A stretch of 64,000 nt of DNA from Rhodococcus aetherivorans (GTDB taxonomy: Bacteria > Actinomycetota > Actinomycetes > Mycobacteriales > Mycobacteriaceae): contig NZ_JAALEG010000020.1 in NCBI RefSeq assembly GCF_011058165.1, forward strand, positions 1 to 64,000. Direction: 5' to 3'. A program made the position numbers and the translations under genes. Within the stretch, counting starts at the first letter, position 1. Every line of letters starts with the position of its first letter. The notes beneath the pieces are model-generated. The model saw only the letters and a list, made by a program, of their open reading frames with translations, did not search any database and was not told the origin of the DNA. Shown here one piece after another: positions 17,143 to 25,670 of the stretch.

Positions 17143-19911
17143 CTACGGCCCCCCTGGTGTCGTCCGGGTGCCGGCGCCCGACAACAGTCCGAGTTCCCGC
17201 GCCCGCACCACCGCCTGGCGGCGACTCGTGGCACCGAACTTGCGGTACAGAGACTTCAAATGTGCCTTGACGGTGTTCACGGACACGAAGAGCTCGTCGG
17301 CGATCTCGGCATTGCTCATCATGGTGGGCAGGAGCAGGAGGACAGCCCGTTCGCGATTGGTCAACGGCTCGAGCAGTTGCGGAGCCTCGGATCGGTCGGC
17401 AGTCCCGCCCAGCTTGCCGACCAGCATCGAGACGAATTCGTGGTGGGCGTCGTCGACGCGGTTGTGTCGTTCCAGCAGTGCTCGGACCCGGTCACCGGCC
17501 AGTAGAAACGGCCGTGCGATTCCTTCGGGTGCGGACACCGCGAGGGCATGTGCCAGGGCAACCTCGGCTTCGCCCTCCCCGCGTAGCCGGTCGTGTGCGA
17601 GTGCGGCCAGCAGCCAGGCATCGACGGTGGGCCCGTTGTCGATCGGCGCTCCCCCGAGCAGCGGTGCCACCAGTTCCAGGCATCGGCGCGGTTCGTCCGT
17701 CGCCAGGTACGACCGCGCCAGAAGGACCATACGGTGCGCACCGGGGCGCGCGAGGTCCGGTGGTCCCTTTTCGGCGGACAGCAGCGCCGCAACCTCGTGG
17801 GCCCGTCCTTCGGCCAGCAGAATCTCTGCCTCGACGAGTTCGTACCACTCGGCAAGGAAGCGCGGGATGACCCAGTCGGACATGCGCTGCCGCAACTGCC
17901 CCAGGTGCGCCCGTGCCGCCGGCGGGTTGTCCGCCGAGAGAGCGAGCCGTGCCTGTACGAGCCCGAAGCTGGTTTCGGTGTAGCGGTCGCGGAACTCGCC
18001 CAGGCTCGTGTGTCCCCGCTCAACCGCAACCGAACAGGCCTCGATGTCCGCCTCGAGCAGGCGGATCATGGACTCGGCCAGCAGCACCGTGGCCGACGGC
18101 GGCAGGAAGGTCCATCCCAGCTCGTCGGCGACGGCCAGCCCGAGATCGACCTCTCTGCGTGCCGCCCGCAACCGGCCGGCCATCGCCATGAGCACGGCTG
18201 TGTTGCCGTGCAGATGCAGCGCGAGTACCGGAGTCATCGCCGACCTGGCGGCCAGCGCCGATATCGTGGACGCGAGCATCGCCTCGGCGGCGTCGAGTTC
18301 TCCGGACCACAGCTTTCCCATCGCGAGGACGGTGCCGGCGGCGATCCGGTACACGGGCGCGGCCGGCATGTCCGCCGGTGAGACCCCCTCGAGTTGTCGG
18401 ATCGCTTCTCGTGCGGCACCGACCTGCCGCGACGGATCTGCCTTCATCCAGGCGAGCACCGCATCGAGAGTGACAAGGACCGTCTCGGTGAGCCGCGCGT
18501 CGGCGGGCGGGAGAGGATCGAGCAACTCGCGGGCGCGGGCCATGTGGGTGGCGACGCCGACCGGATCGTACTCCGCATACGCGGCGACCGCGGCGGCCGC
18601 CGCCACCTCGGCATGCCCCCCGACCAGGTCGGCGGGTGCGTCCCGCAGCAGTGCCACCAGCGCCGGACGTTCCGGACCCAGGATCTCTGCTCCCGCCGCT
18701 CGCAGGACGAATCGGGCAAGTCCGAGCCAGTCCTCGGCGGCGCGCAGGTGGCGCGCCGCCTCGAGGAGTTCGCCGTGGTCTGCGAACCACCGGGCGGCAC
18801 GCCGGTGCAACACGCGGCGGCGCTCGGGATCCTGGGTCTTGAGGCGGTGTCGCAGCAGGTCTCCGAATAGTTGGTGATAGCGGTACCACGCCCGCCGGTG
18901 GTTCAACGCGACGACGAACAGGTTGTCCCGTTCGAGCCGGACCAGAAACTGCTGGCCGTCAGTACGCCCGGTCAGGGCGTCGGCCAGTTCGGCGGAAATC
19001 CGTCCTACGACGCACGTGTCGAGCAGGAACCGGCGCAGTGCCGGATCCTGGTTGGCCAGCACCTCTTCCGCGAAGTAGTCGGCGACCGACCGTTCGTCCC
19101 CCGCAAGTGCCTCCACGGTGGCCTCCACATCGTTCGAGGTCCGGAGCGACAGGGCCGCGAGCCGCAGGCCGGCCGCCCATCCCTCGGTCTTGGCGAGGAG
19201 GGTCTGCATCTGAGCGGGTTCGAGGATGACATCGTGGTCGGCCAGAAGCTGTTTCGCCTCGGCGGCATCGAACCGCAACGCTTCCGAACGGATCTCGGTC
19301 AGCTGACCGCTCAGGCGGAGTCGTTGCAGTGGCAACGCCGGATCGCTGCGAGTGGCGATCACCAGTCGCACGTTGCCGAGCCCCCTGCGGACGGCCGCCG
19401 CGAGCGACTGCACGGCCGGCGTCCCGGCGAGCAGATGCATGTCGTCCAGCACCAGGACGACGGGATGGGGAAGGCGGCCACACGCATCGGCGAACACGGA
19501 GACGAACCGGGGGTCGAAACTGGGTGGGACCCGCATCGTCGCCAGCAACGAACCGGCGGGGAACCCGCCGACGGCGCGGAGCGAGTCCAGGACCCGGCTC
19601 CAGAACTGCGTCGGTTCGGCGTCCTCACATTCCACCGAGAGCCATGCCACAGGCCCGGGGTGTGACGCTGCCCAGGATGCCAGCAACAGCGTCTTGCCCG
19701 ACCCGGCCGGCGCCGACACGAGCACGGTGCCGGCGTTCACCCCGTCTTCGAGGATGCGTTCGAGACGCGCGCGCCGCACCACCCGGCCGGGAAGCCGAGG
19801 CACGAGGGAGCGCACCATCGACAACGTGGGAGCATACTCGTCCTGCGTGCCGGCCGGTGGCCCCGTCATGGGGCGAGAGTAGTCCTGCGCGGCGGCCGGT
19901 GCCCTCGTCAT
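17143..19911 (-). CDS. LuxR-family LAL (MalT-like) ATP-binding regulator
   Basis: This is a 922-residue large ATP-binding LuxR-type regulator. Near the N-terminus a STAND NTPase has Walker A SAPAGSGKT (66-74) and Walker B VVLVLDDMHL (151-160). A TPR-like helical middle domain follows. The C-terminal LuxR helix-turn-helix contains LTNRERAVLLLLPTMMSNAEIADELFVS and VNTVKAHLKSLYRKFG. Such proteins are ATP- and ligand-gated activators. The inducer and targets are unknown; the nearest divergent unit is narK-narGHJI, and two small genes lie directly upstream on the same strand. No ribosome-binding site is evident at either ATG 19911 or the in-frame ATG 19869. Confidence 0.9.
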   Translation of the reverse strand: MTRAPAAAQDYSRPMTGPPAGTQDEYAPTLSMVRSLVPRLPGRVVRRARLERILEDGVNAGTVLVSAPAGSGKTLLLASWAASHPGPVAWLSVECEDAEPTQFWSRVLDSLRAVGGFPAGSLLATMRVPPSFDPRFVSVFADACGRLPHPVVLVLDDMHLLAGTPAVQSLAAAVRRGLGNVRLVIATRSDPALPLQRLRLSGQLTEIRSEALRFDAAEAKQLLADHDVILEPAQMQTLLAKTEGWAAGLRLAALSLRTSNDVEATVEALAGDERSVADYFAEEVLANQDPALRRFLLDTCVVGRISAELADALTGRTDGQQFLVRLERDNLFVVALNHRRAWYRYHQLFGDLLRHRLKTQDPERRRVLHRRAARWFADHGELLEAARHLRAAEDWLGLARFVLRAAGAEILGPERPALVALLRDAPADLVGGHAEVAAAAAVAAYAEYDPVGVATHMARARELLDPLPPADARLTETVLVTLDAVLAWMKADPSRQVGAAREAIRQLEGVSPADMPAAPVYRIAAGTVLAMGKLWSGELDAAEAMLASTISALAARSAMTPVLALHLHGNTAVLMAMAGRLRAARREVDLGLAVADELGWTFLPPSATVLLAESMIRLLEADIEACSVAVERGHTSLGEFRDRYTETSFGLVQARLALSADNPPAARAHLGQLRQRMSDWVIPRFLAEWYELVEAEILLAEGRAHEVAALLSAEKGPPDLARPGAHRMVLLARSYLATDEPRRCLELVAPLLGGAPIDNGPTVDAWLLAALAHDRLRGEGEAEVALAHALAVSAPEGIARPFLLAGDRVRALLERHNRVDDAHHEFVSMLVGKLGGTADRSEAPQLLEPLTNRERAVLLLLPTMMSNAEIADELFVSVNTVKAHLKSLYRKFGATSRRQAVVRARELGLLSGAGTRTTPGGP

Positions 19912-19925
19912 GGGACAAGTTCGGT

Positions 19926-19950
19926 GATCCGCGGTGAACGGACGCGGATC
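19926..19950. promoter_or_regulatory. 25-bp dyad (GATCCGCG-N9-CGCGGATC)
   Basis: A perfect 8-bp inverted repeat (19926-19933 with 19943-19950) with a nine-base spacer sits in the 49-bp gap between the 62-residue small gene and the LAL regulator. It could be an operator in front of the regulator gene or a hairpin that weakens read-through from the small genes. Nothing in the sequence decides between these. Confidence 0.45.
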
Positions 19951-19960
19951 GGAAGCCGGG

Positions 19961-20149
19961 TCACGCGCCCGGCGACCCGGTGACGGATCGACCGCGCTCC
20001 AGCGCCCGCGACGGTTCCTCCGCCGCGCGGTCGGACCCGGGAACGGTGTCGTTCCCGTAGTCGAACATCGCGGTGATCCGGGTCTTGATCTCTTCGGTGG
20101 TCATCGTGCCGGTCGGGGTGAGGCCACCCGCGGCCTGTCGTGTCCTCAT
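19961..20149 (-). CDS. Small hypothetical protein (62 aa)
   Basis: I do not recognise this gene. It encodes 62 residues (MRTRQAAGGLTPTGTMTTEE...) with no signal peptide or membrane segment; the middle part (TEEIKTRITAMFDYGN) could form a helix. Third codon positions are overwhelmingly G or C, as in real genes here. GAAGGA precedes ATG 20149; a GTG at 20161 would add four residues. It lies 50 bases after another small gene and 49 bases before the LAL regulator on the same strand, so the three may form one transcription unit. Confidence 0.6.
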   Translation of the reverse strand: MRTRQAAGGLTPTGTMTTEEIKTRITAMFDYGNDTVPGSDRAAEEPSRALERGRSVTGSPGA

Positions 20150-20199
20150 GGGGTCCTTCACGAGTTACTGGTAGAGGTCGTCGAGTGCCGAGGGTCGGG

Positions 20200-20439
20200 T
20201 CAGGCCCGGATCATCAACGCGGCGGACGCCAGGGCCGCAGTCGTCGCCGCCGCAGTGAGGACGCCGGCGAGAACGGAGCCGGTGTACGCTCCCACGGGTG
20301 CCGAGGCGACCGCTGCGGCGCCGAGGACGATGGCGGGAATCGGCAGCGGCCAGGGCATGTCGTGGCCGGACGCCCCGACCCTGCGTGATGTCGCGTTCTG
20401 CGAGCGGGTCCGGACGGTGGGGCGAGTATGTGCGGTCAT
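20200..20439 (-). CDS. Small membrane protein (79 aa), unknown
   Basis: I do not recognise this gene. It encodes 79 residues: an Arg/Thr/Ser-rich N-terminus (about 28 residues) followed by two Ala/Val/Gly-rich hydrophobic segments (PLPIPAIVLGAAAVASAP and VLAGVLTAAATTAALASAALMI), so two transmembrane helices are likely. ATG 20439 is the first sensible start; an upstream extension of the frame is Arg/Pro-rich and unlikely. It is the first gene of the minus-strand unit that leads to the LAL regulator, and it faces narK across a 258-bp gap with repeated GGGTGA motifs. Confidence 0.6.
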   Translation of the reverse strand: MTAHTRPTVRTRSQNATSRRVGASGHDMPWPLPIPAIVLGAAAVASAPVGAYTGSVLAGVLTAAATTAALASAALMIRA

Positions 20440-20542
20440 CGTCGATCCACTTCGTTCGATCGGGACGCGGGTACGCCTGACATTTGGCCGCGAGTGACTC
20501 CGCGGTCGATTCCGACGGTAGGTCGCGCCCCTGTGCGGCGCC

Positions 20543-20666
20543 TCACCCCTGGAGGGTGAAACCGCAGGCCGAGGGTGAATATCCGGCCGCGAACAGGAGA
20601 GGAGCACCCGTTCCTGCCGCGGCTCCGGGCGGAACGGACCGTCGGCATTTTTCCTCGAATTCACCC
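20543..20666. promoter_or_regulatory. Repeated TCACCC/GGGTGA motifs between small gene and narK
   Basis: The divergent intergenic region 20440-20697 contains four copies of one hexamer: TCACCC 20543-20548 and GGGTGA 20554-20559 (a dyad with five-base spacer), GGGTGA 20573-20578, and TCACCC 20661-20666. The first two form a 17-bp palindrome, and the third lies 19 bp on, about two helical turns. This looks like a regulator-binding cluster, and the LAL regulator or a nitrate/oxygen regulator are candidates. No clear Fnr/Crp site was seen. Confidence 0.4.
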
Positions 20667-20697
20667 CGCGTGCGCGTGTCGATGATTCGCTGGAGCC

Positions 20698-21912
20698 GTG
20701 ACAGCTTCAGCGGGTGTTACCGGAACGCGGCGGAGCTCGAACCTCGCGCTGGCAACGTGGGTCTCGGCGATCAACTTCTGGGCATGGAACATGATCGGCC
20801 CCTTGTCCACGACGTATGCGGGCGACCTCTCGCTCAGCAGTACGCAGGCCTCGATCCTCGTCGCGACGCCCATCCTCGTAGGATCTCTCGGGCGCATCGT
20901 GGTGGGCTCGCTCACCGATCGTTACGGCGGCCGCGTCATGTTCATCGCGATCTCGCTGGCCTCGATCATCCCGGTGCTCGCTGTCGGTGTGGCCGGCAGC
21001 GCAGGCTCCTACCCTCTGCTGCTCGTCTTCGGCTTCTTCCTCGGCATCGCCGGAACGATCTTCGCGGTGGGTATCCCGTTCGCGAACAACTGGTACGAAG
21101 CGTCCAGGCGGGGCTTCGCGACCGGTGTCTTCGGGGCCGGCATGGTGGGGACGGCCCTGTCCGCGTTCTTCACTCCGCGGTTCGCACAGTGGTTCGGGCT
21201 GCTGGCCACCCACGTCATCGTCGCCGCGGCGCTCGCCGTCACGGCGGGGGTGTGCCTCCTCGTGATGCGTGATTCGCCGCAGTTCCGCCCGAACACCGAC
21301 GCGGTCGCGCCCAAGCTTGCTGCTGCGCTGAAACTCCCCGTGACCTGGGAGATGTCGTTCCTCTATGCGGTGGTCTTCGGTGGCTTCGTGGCCTTCAGCA
21401 ACTACCTCCCCACCTACATCAAGACGATCTACGGTTTCTCTGCTGTCGACGCCGGCGCGCGGACAGCGGCCTTTGCTCTGGCCGCAGTGCTGGCCCGGCC
21501 GATCGGGGGTGCCCTGTCCGACCGCATCGCCCCGAAGTACGTCGTGCTCGTGTCGTTCGCCGGGACGGCAACGATGGCCGCGATCGCGATCACCCAGCCG
21601 CCGCCGGATGTGTGGTCCGCGGCGACGTTCATCCTGCTCGCGATCTTCCTCGGCATCGGCACCGGTGGTGTCTTCGCATGGGTGGCGCGCCGCGCGCCCG
21701 CCACGTCCGTGGGATCGGTCACCGGCATCGTTGCGGCTGCCGGCGGGCTCGGCGGGTACTTTCCGCCGCTCGTCATGGGCGCCACCTACGACTCCGTCGA
21801 CAACGACTACACCGTCGGTCTGCTGCTGCTCGTGGCGACCGCGCTCATCGCGCTCGTCTACACCGCGGTGAAGCTGCACGCGCACGAGTCCGTGCAGGCC
21901 GACAGCCGCTGA
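20698..21912 (+). CDS. narK: Nitrate/nitrite transporter NarK (MFS)
   Basis: This major facilitator with about twelve transmembrane helices (404 residues) belongs to the nitrate/nitrite porter family. It shows the loop motif GSLTDRYGGRVMF, FFLGIAGTIFAVGIPFANNWY and the nitrate-signature-like GGVFAWVARRAPATSVGSVTGIVAAAGGLGGYFPPLVMG. It should bring nitrate in for NarGHI and/or export nitrite. GTG 20698 is the only good start; no strong ribosome-binding site precedes it. narG starts 24 bases after its stop, so narK and narGHJI are probably one operon. Confidence 0.95.
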   Translation: MTASAGVTGTRRSSNLALATWVSAINFWAWNMIGPLSTTYAGDLSLSSTQASILVATPILVGSLGRIVVGSLTDRYGGRVMFIAISLASIIPVLAVGVAGSAGSYPLLLVFGFFLGIAGTIFAVGIPFANNWYEASRRGFATGVFGAGMVGTALSAFFTPRFAQWFGLLATHVIVAAALAVTAGVCLLVMRDSPQFRPNTDAVAPKLAAALKLPVTWEMSFLYAVVFGGFVAFSNYLPTYIKTIYGFSAVDAGARTAAFALAAVLARPIGGALSDRIAPKYVVLVSFAGTATMAAIAITQPPPDVWSAATFILLAIFLGIGTGGVFAWVARRAPATSVGSVTGIVAAAGGLGGYFPPLVMGATYDSVDNDYTVGLLLLVATALIALVYTAVKLHAHESVQADSR

Positions 21913-21936
21913 CGATTCCGTCCCGAAGGAGTGCAT

Positions 21937-24900
21937 GTGACCATCCACCACACCGGCGGCCCGGTCGAGGACCTGCTGCGGCGCAGCGGGCGGTTCTTCG
22001 TCCCGGGTGACGCCTCCGACGACGGCCGGACCGTCACCCGCCGCGGCGGACGCGAAGGCGACATCTTCTACCGGGACCGGTGGAGTCACGACAAGGTGGT
22101 CCGGTCCACCCACGGCGTCAACTGCACCGGTTCGTGTTCGTGGAAGATCTACGTCAAGGACGGGATCATCACGTGGGAGACGCAGGAAACCGACTACCCC
22201 ACGGTGGGCCCCGACCGCCCCGAGTACGAACCGCGCGGCTGTCCCCGCGGCGCTGCGTTCTCGTGGTACACGTACTCGCCGACGCGGGTGCGCTACCCGT
22301 ACGCCCGCGGCGCGCTCGTCGAGATGTACCGCGAGGCCAGGGCGCGGCTCGGCGATCCCGTTCTGGCGTGGGCCGACATCCAGGGCGATCCCGAACGGCG
22401 CCGCCGTTACCAGCGGGCCCGCGGCAAGGGCGGCCTGGTCCGGGTGACGTGGGCCGAGGCGACCGAGATGATTGCGGCGGCGCACGTGCACACCGTCCGG
22501 GAATACGGACCCGACCGGGTGGCCGGCTTCTCGCCGATCCCCGCGATGTCGATGGTGTCCTTCGCTGCCGGTTCCCGGTTCGTCGAGCTGATCGGCGGCG
22601 TCATGACGTCCTTCTACGACTGGTACGCCGACCTTCCCGTCGCCTCTCCGCAGGTGTTCGGGGACCAGACCGACGTGCCCGAATCCGGCGACTGGTGGGA
22701 CGCGGCCTACCTCATGATGTGGGGATCGAACGTGCCGGTCACGCGCACACCCGACGCGCACTGGATGGCCGAGGTCCGCTACCGCGGCACGAAGGTCGTG
22801 ACCGTGAGTCCCGACTACGCCGACAACACGAAGTTCGCCGACGAATGGATGCCGTGCGCGGCGGGCACCGACGGCGCGCTGGCGATGGCGATGGGCCACG
22901 TGCTGCTGACCGAGTTCTACGTCGAGCAGCGGGTCCCCTTCTTCGTCGACTACGTCCGGCAGTACACCGACCTGCCGTTCCTCGTGAAACTCGAGGAACG
23001 CGACGGCCGGCTCGTCCCGGGCAAGAACCTCACCGCGGCCGACCTCGGTCGGGACGTGGAGAACGCGGCGTTCAAGCCGGCGCTGCTCGACGGTGCGACC
23101 GACACCGTGGCGGTTCCGCACGGTTCGCTCGGCTACCGGTACGGCGACGACGGCATCGGCAAGTGGAACCTCGATCTGGGCGACCTCGTGCCGGCACTGA
23201 CCGTCGCGCATCCCGGCGGCATCGCCGGCGAGGACGCGGTGACGGTGCACCTGCCGAGCTTCGACACGGTCGACGGGCACGGGGCGAGCATCGAGCGCGG
23301 AGTGCCGGTGCGGCGCGTCGGAGGACACCTGGTGTGCACCGTGTTCGACCTCATGCTTGCGCAGTACGGCGTCTCCCGTCCGGGCCTACCGGGCGTGTGG
23401 CCGACCGGCTACGACGATCCCGCCGTCCCCTACACCCCGGCGTGGCAGGAAGGCATCACGGGAGTTCCCGCCGCCCAGGCGATCCGGATCGCGAAGGAGT
23501 TCGCGCGCAACGCGGAGGAATCCGGCGGCCGGTCGATGATCATCATGGGTGCCGGCATCTGCCAGTGGTTCCATGGTGACGCGACCTACCGGGCGGTGCT
23601 GGCGTTGCTCCTTCTCACCGGGTCGATGGGCCGCAACGGGGGTGGCTGGGCCCACTACGTCGGGCAGGAGAAGTGCCGGCCCGTCACCGGCTGGGCTGCG
23701 ATGGCGATGGGCACCGACTGGAGCCGGCCGCCGCGGCAGATGGCCGGTACGTCGTACTGGTACGTCCACACCGACCAGTGGCGCTACGACGGGTACCGCG
23801 CCGACGCGCTGGCGAGCCCGCTGGGCCGCGGCCGGTTCCGGGACAAGCACACGATGGACGTGATGACCTCCGCGGTCGCGATGGGGTGGACCCCGTTCTA
23901 CCCGCAGTTCGACCGCAACACCCACGAGATCGCCGACGAGGCGCGGGCCGCGGGCGTGGACATCCCCGCGTACGTCGCCCGGAAACTCGCGAGCGGCGAG
24001 GTGAAACTGTCGGTCACCGACCCGGACAACCCGCGCAACTGGCCGCGGGTGCTCAACGTGTGGCGGTCCAACCTGCTCGGCTCGTCCAGCAAGGGCAACG
24101 AATACTTCCTGCGGCACCTGCTCGGGACCGACTCGAACATCCAGGGCGTGCCGACCGGTCCGGACCTGCGCCCGCACGACGTCGCCTGGCCGGACGACCT
24201 GCCCGAGGGCAAGCTCGACCTGCTGATGTCGATCGACTTCCGGATGACGTCGACCACGCTGTTCTCCGACGTGGTGCTGCCCGCCGCGACGTGGTATGAG
24301 AAGGGCGACCTGTCGAGCACCGACATGCACCCCTACATCCACGCCTTCAGTCCCGCGATCGACCCGCCGTGGGAAACGCGTTCCGACTACGATGCCTTCG
24401 GCGCCATCGCGAAGGTGTTCAGCGCGCTGGCGGCGAAGCATCTCGGAACCCGCACCGACATCGTGCTCGGCACACTGCAGCACGACACGCCGGGCGCGAT
24501 GGCGTATCCGTCGGGCACGGAGAAGGATTGGCGCGTCACCGGGGAGGTGCCGGTGCCGGGCCGGACCATGGGCCCGCTCGCGGTGGTCGAACGGGACTAC
24601 ACCGCGATCGCCGACAAATGGTCGACTCTCGGGCCGCTCGTCGACACCCTCGGCCTGACCACCAAGGGCGTCACGACACGTCCGGTGCAGGAGGTCGCGG
24701 AGCTCGCCGCGACGTTCGGTGTGATGAATTCCGGTGCGGGGGAAGGCCGCCCGGCGGTCACGAGCGCCGAACGGATGGCCGATGTCATTCTCGCGCTGTC
24801 GGGCACCTCGAACGGCCGGCTCGCCGTCGAGGGCTTCCGTGAACTCGAGAAGCGCACCGGCCGCCGGCTCGTGCACCTCGCCGAGGGCAGCGAGGAACGC

Positions 24901-25626
24901 CGCATCACCTACGCCGACACCCAGGCCCGGCCGGTCCCGGTGATCACCAGCCCGGAATGGTCCGGCAGCGAGACCGGCGGGCGCCGCTACGCGCCGTTCA
25001 CGGTGAACATCGAGGAACTCAAACCGTTCCACACGCTCACCGGCCGCATGCACTTCTACGTCGATCACGACTGGATCGAGGAACTCGGCGAGCAGTTGCC
25101 GACCTACCGTCCGCCGCTGGACATGTCGCGCCTGTTCGGCGAGCCCGCCGTGGGCAGCGGCGACGGCGTCGGACTGACCGTGCGGTACCTCACCCCGCAC
25201 TCGAAGTGGTCGATCCACTCCGAGTACCAGGACAACCTGTTCATGCTGTCCCTCTCGCGGGGCGGTCCGACCATGTGGATGAGCCCGGGGGACGCGGCGA
25301 AGATCTCGGTGCGTGACAACGACTGGGTCGAGGCCGTCAACCGCAACGGCGTCGTGGTGTGCCGCGCGATCGTCTCGCACCGCATGCCCGACGGCGTCGT
25401 GTACGTCTACCACGCGCAGGAACGCACCATCGACGTGCCGCTCACCGAGACCACCGGCACCCGCGGCGGCATCCACAACTCGCTCACGAGGATCCTGATC
25501 AAGCCCACCCACCTGGCGGGTGGCTACGCGCAGACGTCGTTCGCGTTCAACTACCTCGGCCCCACCGGAAATCAACGCGACGAGGTGACGGTCGTACGCC
25601 GCCGGTCGCAGGAGGTCACGTACTGA
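21937..25626 (+). CDS. narG: Respiratory nitrate reductase, alpha subunit
   Basis: NarG holds the Mo-bis-MGD centre that reduces nitrate to nitrite on the cytoplasmic side of the membrane. The protein has 1229 residues. The FS0 [4Fe-4S] ligands are visible as His59 (THGVNC), Cys63, Cys67 and Cys102 (RGCPRG), as in E. coli NarG. The SFYDWYADLP segment carries the Mo-ligand Asp. No twin-arginine signal is needed or seen. GTG 21937 is preferred because GAAGGAG ends six bases upstream; an in-frame GTG at 21931 would sit on the Shine-Dalgarno itself. Confidence 0.97.
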   Translation: MTIHHTGGPVEDLLRRSGRFFVPGDASDDGRTVTRRGGREGDIFYRDRWSHDKVVRSTHGVNCTGSCSWKIYVKDGIITWETQETDYPTVGPDRPEYEPRGCPRGAAFSWYTYSPTRVRYPYARGALVEMYREARARLGDPVLAWADIQGDPERRRRYQRARGKGGLVRVTWAEATEMIAAAHVHTVREYGPDRVAGFSPIPAMSMVSFAAGSRFVELIGGVMTSFYDWYADLPVASPQVFGDQTDVPESGDWWDAAYLMMWGSNVPVTRTPDAHWMAEVRYRGTKVVTVSPDYADNTKFADEWMPCAAGTDGALAMAMGHVLLTEFYVEQRVPFFVDYVRQYTDLPFLVKLEERDGRLVPGKNLTAADLGRDVENAAFKPALLDGATDTVAVPHGSLGYRYGDDGIGKWNLDLGDLVPALTVAHPGGIAGEDAVTVHLPSFDTVDGHGASIERGVPVRRVGGHLVCTVFDLMLAQYGVSRPGLPGVWPTGYDDPAVPYTPAWQEGITGVPAAQAIRIAKEFARNAEESGGRSMIIMGAGICQWFHGDATYRAVLALLLLTGSMGRNGGGWAHYVGQEKCRPVTGWAAMAMGTDWSRPPRQMAGTSYWYVHTDQWRYDGYRADALASPLGRGRFRDKHTMDVMTSAVAMGWTPFYPQFDRNTHEIADEARAAGVDIPAYVARKLASGEVKLSVTDPDNPRNWPRVLNVWRSNLLGSSSKGNEYFLRHLLGTDSNIQGVPTGPDLRPHDVAWPDDLPEGKLDLLMSIDFRMTSTTLFSDVVLPAATWYEKGDLSSTDMHPYIHAFSPAIDPPWETRSDYDAFGAIAKVFSALAAKHLGTRTDIVLGTLQHDTPGAMAYPSGTEKDWRVTGEVPVPGRTMGPLAVVERDYTAIADKWSTLGPLVDTLGLTTKGVTTRPVQEVAELAATFGVMNSGAGEGRPAVTSAERMADVILALSGTSNGRLAVEGFRELEKRTGRRLVHLAEGSEERRITYADTQARPVPVITSPEWSGSETGGRRYAPFTVNIEELKPFHTLTGRMHFYVDHDWIEELGEQLPTYRPPLDMSRLFGEPAVGSGDGVGLTVRYLTPHSKWSIHSEYQDNLFMLSLSRGGPTMWMSPGDAAKISVRDNDWVEAVNRNGVVVCRAIVSHRMPDGVVYVYHAQERTIDVPLTETTGTRGGIHNSLTRILIKPTHLAGGYAQTSFAFNYLGPTGNQRDEVTVVRRRSQEVTY

Positions 25627-25670
25627 TGTCGACACCCACGACCACGATCCGGGAAGCGAGGCCGGCATGA
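25626..25670 (+). CDS. 14-codon mini-ORF linking narG to narH
   Basis: An open frame ATG...TGA encodes MSTPTTTIREARPA between narG and narH. Its ATG overlaps the last base of the narG stop (TGATG), and its TGA overlaps the narH ATG (ATGA). It is in a different frame from both genes. It may act as a translational relay that carries ribosomes across the 40-bp gap, since narH has only a weak ribosome-binding site. The peptide itself may have no function. Confidence 0.45.
   Translation: MSTPTTTIREARPA

Noticed and set aside
20707-23328. Minus-strand open frame of about 870 codons opposite narK and narG
   Set aside because: It is antisense to two well-supported genes and has a low-complexity Arg/His/Gly-rich sequence.
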